From contig NZ_JAGIAG010000004.1 of the NCBI RefSeq assembly GCF_017744955.1, positions 248,001 through 312,000 of the forward strand: a DNA stretch of 64,000 nt, given 5' to 3'. Position numbers and translations under genes: made by a program. The notes under the pieces were generated by a model. That model saw only the letters and a list, made by a program, of their open reading frames with translations, was not told the DNA's origin and ran no database searches. Each line of letters begins with the position of its first letter. Position 1 is the first letter of the stretch. Of this stretch, positions 39,207 to 49,095 are shown piece after piece. The DNA is from Dokdonella sp. (GTDB lineage: Bacteria; Pseudomonadota; Gammaproteobacteria; Xanthomonadales; Rhodanobacteraceae).

Positions 39207-41570
39207 TTGTCCACGCCCTCGCGCTTTCGCACCGGCGAGTACCTGATCGACCTCGGCGCCCGCGAGATCCATCGCGACGGGCACCCGGTCGAGCTCGAAG
39301 CGAAAGTCTTCGACCTGATCGCCGTGCTGCTGCAGGATCGCGACCGCGCCCTGTCCAAGCGCGAGCTGAACGCCGTCCTGTGGGGCGACCGTCCGGTCAC
39401 CGACGCGGCGCTCTCGCAGCAGTTGCGCAAGGCGCGCCGCGCGCTCGGCGACGACGGCGACGCGCAGCGCGTGATCCGCACCGTGCACGGCCGCGGCCTG
39501 CGCTGGGTCGCGCCGGTCACCGCCGAAGCCGATGCCGACGAGACGGCGCCGCCATCGAGCGCGGCGCCGCTTGCGCAGCCGAATCCTCCCGTCGATCCGC
39601 CGCCGGCGACCAGCGCCGCGCACGGGCGCCGGTATCTCGCCGTCGCGTTCGCCGCCGTGCTGCTGCTCGCCGCCGGCTTGCTGTGGCGACAGGCGCCTTC
39701 CCTGCCCGCCGCCGGTCCGCCGCAGCGTATCGCCGTGCTGCCGGTGGTCGATCGCAGCGGCGACGCCACGCTGGCCTGGACGCGCAATGGCCTGATGGGG
39801 CTGATGACCAGCCTGTTCGGTCAGCCCGGCAAGGCCGAGATCGCCGCCGCCGCCAGCGTGCAGGCCGTGGTCGGCGACCGCGCCGAGACCGACGCCGCCA
39901 GCCTGCAGACGCTCCGCCGCGCGCTCGGCGCCACGCATTTCCTGGCCAGCGAGCTGCGCCGGCTCGGTCCGGTCTACGAGCTGGACGTGCGCCTGATCGC
40001 CGACGGCGGCGCCGAGCGCCGCGACACCCTGCACGGCAGCGAACCGGCCGCGCTGGCCGCCGACGCGGTCGCGCGCGTGCGCCGCTGGCTCGACCTCGAG
40101 GCGCCGCCGCCGGCCGACGTCGGTGCCGCCGGCCGCGCCAATCCGTTCATCGCCGAAGCCTACGCGCGCGGCCTCGACGCCCAACTGCGCGGCGACGCGG
40201 CGACGGCGAAGAAGTACTTCGCGATCTGCCTCGACCACGATCCGGGGCTCGCCTGGGCGCGGCTCGGCCTCGCCACCGCGCAGGCGCGCAGCGGCGAGGC
40301 GGCCGAGAGCCGCGACAACGCCGGCAAGGTCGCTGCCGCCGCGCGCGAGCGCGGCGACGCCGAGCTGCTGGCGGTGGCGCTGAAGCAGCTCGCCTCGCTC
40401 GCCTTCGCGCGCGGCGACCTGGACGCCGCCGCCGCGCTGCTCGACGAGGCGCTGGCGCAGCTGCCGGCGAAAGGACAGCCGCTGGCCCTGATCGACCTGC
40501 TGGTCGCCTACGGCTCGATCGAGGACGAGCGCGGCCGCTTCGCCGAGTCGCGCCGGCATTTCGAGCGCGCGCTCGAACTCGCCCGTGCCGCCGGCAGTCG
40601 CCGCGGCGAGGCGCTGGTGCTGGTGAATCTGGCCAGCCTCGACAACGGCGCCGGCGACGCTGCCGCCGCATCGACCGCGCTGCGCACCGGCCTCGACGCG
40701 GCGCGCGCCGCCGGCGATGCGTATCTGGAAGGCGCCACGCTCGGCAATCTCGGCGCGACCGAGGCCAACCAAGGCCGCCTGCTCGACGCCAGCGCGCTGT
40801 TCAAGCAGGCGATCGCGCTGGCGCGCACGCGCGGCGACCTCAATCTGCAGATGCTCACCGGCACCCAGCTGATCTGGACGCTGGCGCCATTTGAGCGGCG
40901 CGAGGAAGCGCGCGAACTCGCCGCACAGGTGCTGGCCGCGGCCGAACGCGAGAAGAATCCGTACTGGCAGGCCGAGGCGCGCTGGGCGCTGGCCGGCCTC
41001 GCTGCGCGCCGGCACGATTGGCCGCGCGCCTTCGAGGAACTCGACCAGGCGCGCCGGCTCTACGCCGAGGCGGCGATCGAGCGCAACGTCGTGCAGGTGC
41101 TGGCCGACACCGTCGCGACCGCCGCGCAGGCCGGCGACGCGCCGCGCGCGCAGGCGGCCGCGAACGAGTTCCGCCGCCGCACCGCGAACGGCGCCGAAGC
41201 GGCGCACTGGCGCGCCTGGCAGCCGCTGATCGCCGCGCTCGAACGCGGCGCCACCGGCGACGTTGCCGGGGCCGCCGACGACCTGGCGCGGCTGCTCGAC
41301 ACCGACGGCCACGCCAACGGCGCGGTCGCGCAGGCCGCCCTGTTCCAACTCGGCCGCTGGCAGCTGGCGCTCGACCGCCCGGCCGACCTGCTGGCGCGGC
41401 CGCAATGGAAACCGTGGCTGGAGCAGCATCCCGACGCGATCGCCCTGCGCATCGCCGCGCTGCGCGCCACCGGTCGCCACGCCGACGCCGACGCCGAGCA
41501 GGCGCGTCTCGACCAGCTCACGCAATCGCCCGAGCTGGAGTTCGACGCGCGCTGGCTGGCAGCGTTCTGA
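39207..41570 (+). CDS. CadC-like membrane transcriptional regulator with TPR repeats
   Basis: A 787-residue protein. The N-terminal winged helix (residues about 5-102; FRTGEYLIDLGAREIHRDG, LSKRELNAVLWGD, VIRTVHGRGLRWVAP) is of the OmpR/ToxR type. A Pro-rich linker and one membrane helix (about 145-163, YLAVAFAAVLLLAAGLLW) follow, then a large periplasmic region with TPR-like helical repeats from about 250 to the end. It is a one-component sensor like CadC. The signal and targets are unknown. Start is TTG at 39207 with gga just upstream, and no ATG or GTG closer to the domain was seen. It lies inside the housekeeping block on the opposite strand. Confidence 0.85.
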   Translation: MSTPSRFRTGEYLIDLGAREIHRDGHPVELEAKVFDLIAVLLQDRDRALSKRELNAVLWGDRPVTDAALSQQLRKARRALGDDGDAQRVIRTVHGRGLRWVAPVTAEADADETAPPSSAAPLAQPNPPVDPPPATSAAHGRRYLAVAFAAVLLLAAGLLWRQAPSLPAAGPPQRIAVLPVVDRSGDATLAWTRNGLMGLMTSLFGQPGKAEIAAAASVQAVVGDRAETDAASLQTLRRALGATHFLASELRRLGPVYELDVRLIADGGAERRDTLHGSEPAALAADAVARVRRWLDLEAPPPADVGAAGRANPFIAEAYARGLDAQLRGDAATAKKYFAICLDHDPGLAWARLGLATAQARSGEAAESRDNAGKVAAAARERGDAELLAVALKQLASLAFARGDLDAAAALLDEALAQLPAKGQPLALIDLLVAYGSIEDERGRFAESRRHFERALELARAAGSRRGEALVLVNLASLDNGAGDAAAASTALRTGLDAARAAGDAYLEGATLGNLGATEANQGRLLDASALFKQAIALARTRGDLNLQMLTGTQLIWTLAPFERREEARELAAQVLAAAEREKNPYWQAEARWALAGLAARRHDWPRAFEELDQARRLYAEAAIERNVVQVLADTVATAAQAGDAPRAQAAANEFRRRTANGAEAAHWRAWQPLIAALERGATGDVAGAADDLARLLDTDGHANGAVAQAALFQLGRWQLALDRPADLLARPQWKPWLEQHPDAIALRIAALRATGRHADADAEQARLDQLTQSPELEFDARWLAAF

Positions 41571-41682
41571 ATCCGCCGCAGCCGCGCCGGATCACGCTTC
41601 GTCGCGACCGCGTCATGAAACCGTCAAGACTCGCGCGGCGCCGGCACGGTGCAATGCGACGGCCATTCCCCCGGAGAATCCC

Positions 41683-42165
41683 ATGCTTCGCGCCTCGCTC
41701 GCCGCCGGCCTCGCTCTCGTCCTCGCCGCGCCTTCGGCCCACGCCGAAATCCTGGTCCGCCGCGTCGATTTCCCGGATACCGCCAGCTACGCGTTCACCT
41801 TCGGCTACTTCGGCGACGAGAACGGCCCGATCACCGGCCGCATCATCGGCACCACCCTGGTCATCCACTACACCACCGAAGGGACGCAGGACGCGGCCGA
41901 CTTCTACTACACCTTCGACGTGCCGGTGCTGGACGCGCCGGAGACGCAGGTGCGCCTCGAAGGCGTCGATCTCGGTTGGTCCGGCCAGAACACGTTCGAC
42001 TACGTGATCGAGAACACCGACCGCTTCAACGGCACGATCCGCGAAGGCCGCTTCGGCACCGAGATGGCCGGCGGCGGACGCTTCACCGATTCCTACATCG
42101 AGTTCACGGTCGATGCCGACGTGCGCGATCCGATCTTCGCCGACGATTTCGAACCGGTCGAATAG
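41683..42165 (+). CDS. Small secreted beta protein with the shared C-terminal tail
   Basis: A 160-residue protein with a signal peptide (MLRASLAAGLALVLAAPSAHA). The mature part alternates aromatic and polar residues (YAFTFGYFGDENGPITG, FYYTFDVPVL), suggesting a beta sandwich, with no known domain. It ends VRDPIFADDFEPVE, a diverged form of the tail motif (Gly replaced by Asp). The ribosome site is ggag at 41672-41675. It sits alone between the CadC-like gene, 112 bases away, and maf. Confidence 0.75.
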   Translation: MLRASLAAGLALVLAAPSAHAEILVRRVDFPDTASYAFTFGYFGDENGPITGRIIGTTLVIHYTTEGTQDAADFYYTFDVPVLDAPETQVRLEGVDLGWSGQNTFDYVIENTDRFNGTIREGRFGTEMAGGGRFTDSYIEFTVDADVRDPIFADDFEPVE

Positions 42166-42271
42166 CCGCGTCGGGGAATCCCGCGACGCGGATCATCCCT
42201 GCGGCTGCGGCGAGCGCTCGGCGCGCTTGCAGCGGGGTGCATCGGGACTTTCCTGCGCGGTCGGGAACACC

Positions 42272-42297
42272 GTGGATTCCCGCTCGCGCGGGAATGA
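42272..42297. repeat. attcccgc hairpin
   Basis: attcccgc / gcgggaat arms around a tcgc centre, between the small secreted protein and maf (convergent). It is one of the dispersed palindromes. Confidence 0.6.
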
Positions 42298-42318
42298 GGG
42301 GATTTCCCGGCGCACGCG

Positions 42319-42894
42319 TCAGCCGACGCCGAAGCGCCGCAGCAGTTCGCCGGTCTCGTACAGCGGCAGGCCCATGACGCCGCTGTAGCTGCCCTCGAGG
42401 TGGCGCACGAAACGGCCGGCGCGCCCCTGGATCGCGTAGGCGCCGGCCCGTCCGAACGCCTCGCCGCTGGCGACGTAGGCGGCGATGGCCGCCTCGTCCA
42501 GCGGCATGAACTCGACCGTCGACAGGCTGGTGGCGTGCTCCTCGCGGCCCGCGCTGACGATCCACACCGTCGACACCACGCGGTGCGCGCGGCCGGACAG
42601 GCGGCGCAGCATCGCCGTCGCGTCGGCGGCGTCGGCGGGCTTGCCGAACACCTCTTCGTCCAGCACCACCTCGGTGTCGGCGCCGAGCACCAGCGCGTCC
42701 GGCACCGCGCCGAGCTGCAGCAAGCCGGCGCCGGCCTTCTCGCGCGCGACGCGGCTGACGTAGTCCTCCGGCGATTCGCCCGGCTCGCGCCGCTCGGGCA
42801 CCTCGACGTCGACGAGTTCGTAGTCGACACCGATCTGCGCGAGCAACTCGCGCCGGCGCGGCGATTGCGAAGCGAGGAAAAGCCGGATCGTCAT
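42319..42894 (-). CDS. maf: Maf-family nucleotide pyrophosphatase
   Basis: A 191-residue house-cleaning enzyme that hydrolyses dTTP/UTP and modified nucleotides. The family motif ASQSPRRRELL is near the N-terminus; GADTEVVLDEEVFGKP and QGRAGRFVRHLEGSYSGVMGLPLYET are the other core motifs. ATG at 42894 is the family start (MTIRLFLAS), rejecting a 30-residue basic extension. It belongs to the conserved rlmH/maf/rng block, here with another gene between it and rlmH. Confidence 0.95.
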   Translation of the reverse strand: MTIRLFLASQSPRRRELLAQIGVDYELVDVEVPERREPGESPEDYVSRVAREKAGAGLLQLGAVPDALVLGADTEVVLDEEVFGKPADAADATAMLRRLSGRAHRVVSTVWIVSAGREEHATSLSTVEFMPLDEAAIAAYVASGEAFGRAGAYAIQGRAGRFVRHLEGSYSGVMGLPLYETGELLRRFGVG

Positions 42895-43140
42895 GAGTGT
42901 GGCTCGCGCTGCGGCAGGGCTGCGCAGCCTGCCGTGCCTGCCGCGCCGAAGCAATCGACGCCTCGGTTTTGCGCCCTTCCGCATCGCTCATCACGACACG
43001 CGGTGAAAATCCGTGAAGAAGCTTCGATCGAATGCAACAAATTGAAATGGGAGGACTTGTTTACCGCGGTTCCTCCCACAGAATTCGCGCACGTCATCGC
43101 GGCCGATCCGCGAACTGCCGCACACGGGAAAGGAAAAACC

Positions 43141-43500
43141 ATGATCGTCACCACCTTGGGACTGCTCGCCGCCGCTTCGCTGCAGGTGGCGCGCTTCGGC
43201 CCGCACCAGAACATCGTCGTCGAGCGACTCGACAACCAGCCTGCGATCTCCGCCTACGGCGACGCGCACGTGGTTCGCCTGCGCGGCTCCGACGCGCAGT
43301 TCGCGCGCTGCGTCTCGGACATCCGCGCCGGCCACGCGACGGAATGCGCCTTCGCGCACAGCGGCACGCTGGACTTCCGCCCGCTGGCGGACGGCCACTA
43401 CGAGTTCCGCTTCAACGACGCACTGAAGGCCAACGTCGTCGATTTCGTCGTCGACGCGGATGGACTGAAGAGCGCGCTCGACGCGATGGCGAACATCTGA
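43141..43500 (+). CDS. Hypothetical small protein
   Basis: A 119-residue protein with a short hydrophobic N-terminus (MIVTTLGLLAAASLQVA) that is marginal as a signal peptide. A ribosome site (ggaaagg) is about seven bases upstream. Two Cys lie in the middle (RCVSDIRAGHATEC). No recognised family. Coding character and spacing look real, and it is read from the plus strand between maf and rlmH. It could be a small exported protein or a regulator. Confidence 0.55.
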   Translation: MIVTTLGLLAAASLQVARFGPHQNIVVERLDNQPAISAYGDAHVVRLRGSDAQFARCVSDIRAGHATECAFAHSGTLDFRPLADGHYEFRFNDALKANVVDFVVDADGLKSALDAMANI

Positions 43501-43533
43501 TCGCCCGAGCGGAACGCCTGCCGCGCCTGCTGC

Positions 43534-44004
43534 TCAGGCGCGGTGGTAGGGGTGCCCGGCGTTGATCGACGTCGCGCGATAGAGCTGCTCGGCGACCACC
43601 AGCCGCACCAGCATGTGCGGCAGCGTCAGCGGCCCCAGCGACCAGCGCTGGTCGGCGCGCGCGAGCACCTCGGGCGCGTGGCCGTCCGGGCCGCCGATCA
43701 GGATCGCCAGATCGCGGCCGGACATGCGCCAGCGCGCGAGTTCGGCGGCCAATTGCTCGCTCGACCAAGGCTTGCCGCGACCGTCGAGCGCGACGAGATG
43801 AGCATCCTTCGGCAGCGCCGCCAGCACGGCCGCGCCTTCGTCGACGATCGCGCGCGCCACATCGCGTCCCTTGCCGCGATTGCCGAGCGGGATTTCGACC
43901 AGGTCGAGCGGAAGATCGTGCGACAGGCGCTTGCGGTATTCCGCGAAGCCCTCGGCGACCCAGGCCGGCATGCGCTCGCCGACCGAAATCAGGCGAGTTT
44001 TCAC
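43534..44004 (-). CDS. rlmH: 23S rRNA pseudouridine-1915 N3-methyltransferase
   Basis: A 156-residue SPOUT-fold methyltransferase. The family C-terminus ([29 protein letters not shown]) is intact, with the [12 protein letters not shown] knot loop before it. It modifies pseudouridine 1915 of 23S rRNA on mature ribosomes. It is followed upstream by rsfS, as in most gammaproteobacteria. Confidence 0.97.
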   Translation of the reverse strand: MKTRLISVGERMPAWVAEGFAEYRKRLSHDLPLDLVEIPLGNRGKGRDVARAIVDEGAAVLAALPKDAHLVALDGRGKPWSSEQLAAELARWRMSGRDLAILIGGPDGHAPEVLARADQRWSLGPLTLPHMLVRLVVAEQLYRATSINAGHPYHRA

Positions 44005-44158
44005 GTGCGGCCTCCGAAAGGATCGTCATTCCCGCGAACGCGGAACGGCGGGTCGGGCGGCCGCGCGGCGATACGAGAAAGCCCATCATCCGCGAAGCGA
44101 ATGGCCCGCCGGACCGCCCGCGGAACGCGGGCCGTCATCCACGCCACCGTTTCGACGG

Positions 44159-44178
44159 ATGCCCGCGTTCGCGGGCAT
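44159..44178. repeat. Palindrome between rsfS and rlmH
   Basis: atgcccgcg tt cgcgggcat, a perfect 9-base stem in the 200-base gap between rsfS and rlmH. Related cattcccgcg copies stand at about 44027-44043 in the same gap. Confidence 0.65.
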
Positions 44179-44205
44179 GGCGTCGGTTGACGGCGGAGTC
44201 GTCTC

Positions 44206-44799
44206 TCAGACCGCAGCGGCGTATTCGGCGTCGCCGACCGTCCACAGCCGTTCGAGACCGTAGAACTCGCGCGTGCGCGGCAGCATCACGTGCACGATCA
44301 CGTCGCCGAGATCGACCAGCACCCATTCCGCCTCGCGCTGGCCTTCGACGCCGATCGGCGGCAGGCCAGCCTGCTTGGCCTTCTTGACGACTTCGTCGGC
44401 GAGCGACTTCACGTGCCGCGTCGACGTGCCGCTGGCGACCACCATCAGGTCGGCCACCGAGCTCTTGCCGCGCACGTCGATCTCCTGCACGTCCTTCGCC
44501 TTCAGGCCGTCGAGCGCGTCGATCACCACGTCGCGCAGACGCTCGGTCGGATCGACCTTCTTCTTCGCTCGTGGCTTGGCGACCGACTTCACCGCGGCGG
44601 GCTTGACGGCGCGCGGCGCGGCGTTCTTCTTTTTCGGGGCCACCGCCTTCTTCGCAGCGACCGCCTTCCTGGCGGGTGCGGATTTCTTCGCGGTAGCGGA
44701 GGTCTTGCGGGGAGCGGCCTTGGCGGCCTTGGGAGTTCCGGCCTTGCGTGGCCGGGCGCGTTGTTCCGACGTAGCCAAGTGGAGGCGACCTCGATTCAT
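44206..44799 (-). CDS. rsfS: Ribosomal silencing factor RsfS with a basic N-terminal extension
   Basis: The conserved RsfS domain (about residues 85-197) has [30 protein letters not shown] and [20 protein letters not shown]. It binds ribosomal protein L14 and blocks subunit joining under starvation. Before it stand some 80 residues of Lys/Ala/Pro-rich low-complexity sequence ([20 protein letters not shown] type), like histone H1 tails. Typical RsfS proteins are only 105-140 residues. The start at 44799 ([14 protein letters not shown]) is the first good one, and no ATG lies closer to the domain, so the extension appears real and may bind RNA. Confidence 0.9.
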   Translation of the reverse strand: MNRGRLHLATSEQRARPRKAGTPKAAKAAPRKTSATAKKSAPARKAVAAKKAVAPKKKNAAPRAVKPAAVKSVAKPRAKKKVDPTERLRDVVIDALDGLKAKDVQEIDVRGKSSVADLMVVASGTSTRHVKSLADEVVKKAKQAGLPPIGVEGQREAEWVLVDLGDVIVHVMLPRTREFYGLERLWTVGDAEYAAAV

Positions 44800-44945
44800 G
44801 CCAGGCGCCGGGATCGGCGCGGGCCGAGTATATGCGCATTTGCTTGACAGGATACTGACGGCGGCCGCGCCGGCGGCCCGCTCGCAACCTTCCGGCCCTT
44901 GCCGCGGAACCCAGGCGCAGTGGCCTTCGTCTTCGGGGAATTGCA

Positions 44946-46616
44946 GTGCGCCCATCCGTCTTCCTTGCCTTGTCGCTCCTCGTCCCGCCCGCCGCCGCGC
45001 AGGTGACCTTCAGCGAAGTCACTCCGACCACGGCGCCGTACTTCGCCACGCCGCCGGAGGAGGACTTCTGGATCAACTCGATCGCGCCGGCCGACTACGA
45101 CGGCGACGGCCGCACCGATCTCGCCGTGATCGGCTTCTACGTCGTCTACGACGTCAGCGTCGAGGACAAGCTGCTCCTGCTGCACAACGACGGCGAAGGG
45201 GACGGCGGGCTGTGGTCGTTCACCACCGTCGAGCTGCCCCTGAACGGCATGATCGCCGGCGCCTCCGACCTCGCCTGGGGCGACATCGACGGCGACGGCG
45301 ACCACGACCTGCTCGTCGCCTCCGGCGGCGCGATGGCGCTTTACCGCAACGACGGCGGCAGCCTGGTCGCGACCGACGTCGCGCTGCCGGCCTACTACGA
45401 GGATTCCGAATACGAGGACACCTACGACCTGCGTTCGATCAGCCTCGCCGACGTCGACAACGACGGCGACCTGGACCTGCTGGTGCCGTCGGTCTTCGAC
45501 GAGGCGAGCTTCACGTTCAGCACGCGCCTGCTGCGCAACGACGGCGACGACGGCGCCGGCGGCTGGACCTTCACCGACACCGACGCGGCGATCGACCCGA
45601 GCGTCAACGCGCAGAGCGCCTGGGCCGACGACGACGGCGACGGCGATCTGGATCTGCTGCTCGCCAACGTCGATCCGAACACCGACAACGGCTACGTGCG
45701 CCTGTACCGCAACGACGCCGACGGCTTCCACGCCAGCGATCCTCTCGGCATCCGCGTCGCGCACGGGCTGGCCGACATGGCCGACGTCGACGCCGACGGC
45801 GACCAGGACCTGCTGGTCGCCGGCAACCTGCAGGAGCCCGACGAGACCTTCGTCACCGTCGTGCGCCTCTACCGCAAGGACAGCGCAGGCTACACGGCGG
45901 AAGACCTGATCAGCGCGCCGGCCGCCGAATGGCTCGACTTCAACGCGGCGACCTGGGCCGACTACGACTCCGACGGCGACGTCGACCTGCTCGTCACCGG
46001 CAGCTACATCGGCGACAGCAAGATCGCCGGCAAGTCGGAGATCTACGCCAACGACGGCGGCAGCTTCGCGCCGATCGGCGTGCAGCTGCCGGCGCCGATC
46101 GGCTCGATCGGCCGCGGCGGCGCATTCACCTGGTTCGATCTCGACGGCGACGGCGACCTCGACTACCTGGTCGCCGGCGGCTTCTTCGTGCCCGGCGGCA
46201 ACGGCCTGGTCGAGGCGCAGATCCACCTGTTCCGCAACGACGCCGTCGCCGTGAACGCCGCGCCGGCGGCGCCGACCGGCCTCACCCTGGCACCGTCCGG
46301 CGAGGACGGCATCGTCCTCAGCTGGACCGCCGCGGCCGACGACCACACGCCGAGCGCCCAGCTGACCTACGACCTCGAACTCTGGCGCGACGCCGCGCCG
46401 ATCGCCCTGCCCGGCCGCCTGCCGCAGCCCGGCTCGATCGGCAACACGCTGCGCCGCGACCTCGGCGGCCTGCCGCCCGGCCGCTACGTCTGGCGCGTCG
46501 CCGCGGTCGACAGCGCCTACGCCGGCAGCGCGCCGGTCGGCGGCGAGTTCACCTTGCCGCTCGATCTCGACGCGATCTTCGCGGACGGTTTCGAGACCGC
46601 GACCAGGCGCGATTGA
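44946..46616 (+). CDS. Secreted FG-GAP/VCBS repeat protein with Fn3 domain and tail motif
   Basis: A 556-residue exported protein starting with GTG, with a signal peptide ([17 protein letters not shown]). Seven calcium-binding D-x-D-x-D-G-x-x-D loops ([63 protein letters not shown]) mark a beta-propeller of FG-GAP/VCBS repeats. A fibronectin-III-like domain covers about 440-535. It ends [16 protein letters not shown]. Two codons after the stop the same frame reopens into a remnant of another secreted protein. It is divergent from rsfS and lies inside the nadD-rsfS block. Confidence 0.87.
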   Translation: MRPSVFLALSLLVPPAAAQVTFSEVTPTTAPYFATPPEEDFWINSIAPADYDGDGRTDLAVIGFYVVYDVSVEDKLLLLHNDGEGDGGLWSFTTVELPLNGMIAGASDLAWGDIDGDGDHDLLVASGGAMALYRNDGGSLVATDVALPAYYEDSEYEDTYDLRSISLADVDNDGDLDLLVPSVFDEASFTFSTRLLRNDGDDGAGGWTFTDTDAAIDPSVNAQSAWADDDGDGDLDLLLANVDPNTDNGYVRLYRNDADGFHASDPLGIRVAHGLADMADVDADGDQDLLVAGNLQEPDETFVTVVRLYRKDSAGYTAEDLISAPAAEWLDFNAATWADYDSDGDVDLLVTGSYIGDSKIAGKSEIYANDGGSFAPIGVQLPAPIGSIGRGGAFTWFDLDGDGDLDYLVAGGFFVPGGNGLVEAQIHLFRNDAVAVNAAPAAPTGLTLAPSGEDGIVLSWTAAADDHTPSAQLTYDLELWRDAAPIALPGRLPQPGSIGNTLRRDLGGLPPGRYVWRVAAVDSAYAGSAPVGGEFTLPLDLDAIFADGFETATRRD

Positions 46617-46808
46617 TCGGCCTTGCCGACCCGGATGGCGCTGATGCGCGCCGGCCCTGCAATCGACCGCGGGACGATCGACCGCCTGGTGTCATGGGAT
46701 CGACACAGCCTCCCATCCGTAGGCTCGGCCGGTGCAGGTCCCGACATCGGCGCGTTCGAGTGGCAGGGCGATCGGATCTTCAGAAACGGCTTCGATCCGC
46801 CCGGATAG
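46617..46808 (+). pseudogene. Remnant of a beta-helix secreted protein C-terminus
   Basis: About 60 codons in the same frame as the upstream FG-GAP gene, directly after its TGA. The sequence corresponds to the last third of 'choice-of-anchor Q' proteins such as those at 925 and 56564: GPAIDRGT, then DIGAFEWQGDRIFRNGFDPPG and a stop. It has no signal peptide, no beta-helix and only a TTG to start from, so it is most likely the left-over 3' end of a deleted gene. Expression by read-through is possible but unsupported. Confidence 0.75.
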
Positions 46809-46813
46809 GCGCG

Positions 46814-46829
46814 ATTCCCGCGTACGGGA
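46814..46829. terminator. Small hairpin after the beta-helix remnant
   Basis: ttcccg cgta cgggaa, a perfect 6-base stem just past the remnant's stop codon and before the deaD leader. There is no T-run, so it is weak as a terminator and may be just another attcccg palindrome. Confidence 0.35.
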
Positions 46830-46840
46830 ACCGATCGCGG

Positions 46841-46846
46841 TAAACT
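46841..46846 (+). promoter_or_regulatory. Candidate -10 box of deaD
   Basis: TAAACT, the only AT-rich hexamer in the region, 38 bases before the ATG at 46885. No -35 match. Confidence 0.3.
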
Positions 46847-46884
46847 ACACGACCATTCCCGCCGCGGCACGACCGCTTCCCCTC

Positions 46885-48900
46885 ATGTCGAACGCGGACC
46901 GCGAAGACGCTGCACCCACCCTCGCCTTTCGAGACCTCGGCCTCGCCGACGCGCTGCTGCAGGCGCTGTCCGCGGTCGGCTACGAGACGCCCTCGCCCAT
47001 TCAGGCGGCGACGATTCCGCCGCTGCTCGAGGGCCGCGACGTGCTCGGCCAGGCGCAGACCGGCACCGGCAAGACCGCCGCGTTCGCGCTGCCGATCCTG
47101 TCGAGACTGGATTTGAGCAAGACCAAACCGCAGGCGCTGGTGCTGGCACCGACGCGCGAACTGGCGATCCAGGTGGCCGAAGCGTTCCAGCGCTACGCCG
47201 CGCACCTGTCCGGTTTCCACGTGCTGCCGATCTACGGCGGCCAGAGCTACGGCCCGCAGCTCGGCGGCCTGCGCCGCGGCGCGCACGTCGTGGTCGGTAC
47301 GCCGGGGCGCGTGATCGATCACCTGGAGCGCGGTTCGCTCGACCTGTCCGAGCTGACCACGCTGGTGCTCGACGAAGCCGACGAGATGCTGCGCATGGGC
47401 TTCATCGAGGACGTCGAGACGGTGCTGAAGAAGACGCCGCCGGAGCGTCAGGTCGCGTTGTTCTCGGCGACGATGCCGGCACCGATCCGGCGCATCGCGC
47501 AGACCTACCTGCGCGAGCCGGCCGAGATCACGATCAAGGCCAAGACCACCACCGCGACGAACATCCGCCAGCGCTACTGGTACGTCAGCGGCCTGCAGAA
47601 GCTCGACGCGCTGACGCGCATCCTCGAAGCCGAGCCGTTCGACGCGATGATCGTGTTCGCGCGCACCAAGTCGGGCACCGAGGAACTGGCGCAGAAGCTG
47701 CAGGCGCGCGGCTTCGCCGCCGCCGCGATCAACGGCGACCTGGTGCAGGCGCAGCGCGAGCGCACGATCGGCCAGCTCAAGGACGGCCGGCTCGACATCC
47801 TCGTCGCCACCGACGTCGCCGCGCGCGGCCTCGACGTCGAACGCATCAGCCACGTGCTGAACTACGACATCCCGACCGACACCGAAGCCTACGTGCACCG
47901 CATCGGCCGCACCGGCCGCGCCGGACGCAGCGGCGAGGCGATCCTGTTCGTCGCGCCGCGCGAGAAGCGCCTGCTGATGGCGATCGAGCGCGCCACGCGC
48001 CAGCCGATCGCCGAGATGCAGCTGCCGAGCGTCGAGGCGGTCAACGACCATCGCATCACCAAGTTCAAGCAGCGCATCGCCGACGCGCTCGTCTCCGACG
48101 ACCTCGGCGTGTTCCGCCAGCTCGTCGAGCAGTTCGAGCAGGAGCGCAACGTGCCCGCGGTCGAGATCGCCGCGGCGCTGGCCAAGCTGGTGCAGGGCGA
48201 GCAGCCGCTGCTGCTCGCGCCGCAGGCGCGGCCGGAGCGGGCCGCAGGATTCGAACGCGCGGCGCGCGGAATGGATCGCGACGCCCGCCCGCGCGACCGC
48301 AGCGGCGATTCGTCGTTGCGCGGCAAACCGGAGTTCGGTACCCAAGCCGAACGAAGGAAGAAACCCGACCCGGGCGTGCGCACGGACGACGCACGACAAG
48401 GCCCGCATTCTGCGCAGCGCGAATTCCCCGAGCATCGTCCGCAAACCGCTCCGACCGAACGCGCGGCGCGCACCGAAACCCGCCCACCGCGCTCGCATCA
48501 TGGCGAAGAACGCGAGCACAGGGCACGACGCGACGATCGTCCGCACGTGCCTGAAGCCGGCTTCGAGACCTTCCGCATCGAAGTCGGCCATGCGCACGGC
48601 GTCAAGCCCGGCAACATCGTCGGTGCCATTGCCAACGAAGCCGGGCTCGATTCGAAGCACATCGGCCGCGTCGACATCCAGGACGACCACAGCTACGTCG
48701 ACCTGCCGTCCGGCATGCCGCCGGAAATCTTCAAGCATCTGAAGAAGGTCTGGGTCTCCGGCCAGCAACTGCGCATCACGCGCGGCGGCGACGAGCCGGA
48801 TTTCGGCAAGCCGCGCAAGCCACAAGCCGCCAAGCCGCCATCGTTCCGTCCCAAGCCGCAAGGCGGCTTCGACAAGCCAAAGCGGCGGCCGAAAGGCTGA
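46885..48900 (+). CDS. deaD: DEAD-box RNA helicase, DeaD/CsdA type
   Basis: A 671-residue ATP-dependent RNA helicase for ribosome assembly and RNA turnover, often cold-induced. The Q motif ends TPSPIQ; Walker A is AQTGTGKT; then PTRELA, LDEADEML (DEAD), FSATMP and HRIGRTGRAGR. After the helicase core comes a disordered Arg/Glu/Pro-rich linker (about 460-575), then a DbpA/CsdA-type RNA-binding domain (about 580-650; RIEVGHAHGVKPGNIVGAIA) and a basic tail ending FDKPKRRPKG. The 3' end of this gene is duplicated 168 bases downstream. Confidence 0.95.
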   Translation: MSNADREDAAPTLAFRDLGLADALLQALSAVGYETPSPIQAATIPPLLEGRDVLGQAQTGTGKTAAFALPILSRLDLSKTKPQALVLAPTRELAIQVAEAFQRYAAHLSGFHVLPIYGGQSYGPQLGGLRRGAHVVVGTPGRVIDHLERGSLDLSELTTLVLDEADEMLRMGFIEDVETVLKKTPPERQVALFSATMPAPIRRIAQTYLREPAEITIKAKTTTATNIRQRYWYVSGLQKLDALTRILEAEPFDAMIVFARTKSGTEELAQKLQARGFAAAAINGDLVQAQRERTIGQLKDGRLDILVATDVAARGLDVERISHVLNYDIPTDTEAYVHRIGRTGRAGRSGEAILFVAPREKRLLMAIERATRQPIAEMQLPSVEAVNDHRITKFKQRIADALVSDDLGVFRQLVEQFEQERNVPAVEIAAALAKLVQGEQPLLLAPQARPERAAGFERAARGMDRDARPRDRSGDSSLRGKPEFGTQAERRKKPDPGVRTDDARQGPHSAQREFPEHRPQTAPTERAARTETRPPRSHHGEEREHRARRDDRPHVPEAGFETFRIEVGHAHGVKPGNIVGAIANEAGLDSKHIGRVDIQDDHSYVDLPSGMPPEIFKHLKKVWVSGQQLRITRGGDEPDFGKPRKPQAAKPPSFRPKPQGGFDKPKRRPKG

Positions 48901-48928
48901 CGCTCGGCGGTACGTTCGAAAAAGCAAT

Positions 48929-49003
48929 TGCTCGCAGAGCCGCGGAGAGCGCGGAGAGAGCAAAGAAATCTTTTCTCTGCGCTCTCTGCGCCTCTGCGAG
49001 AAA
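48929..49003. repeat. Dispersed inverted repeat, copy 2
   Basis: ctcgcagagccgcggagag at the left and ctctctgcgcctctgcgag at the right around an aaagaaatcttttc centre. It is close to copy 3 and to the copy at 16150. Confidence 0.88.
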
Positions 49004-49095
49004 TCGCCTTGTCGACCGGCCCGCAAGCACTGCGGTTCGACAGACCGAAGCAGCAGCCGAAAGGCTGACGCCCATCCGTGCGTTCGAGAAGCCAT

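Noticed and set aside
33721..39246. A very long open frame (over 1800 codons) opposite yhdP and rng
   Set aside because: The sequence is Arg/Ala/Asp-rich without any domain, and it lies wholly antisense to two clear family members. High GC makes stop codons rare in such frames.
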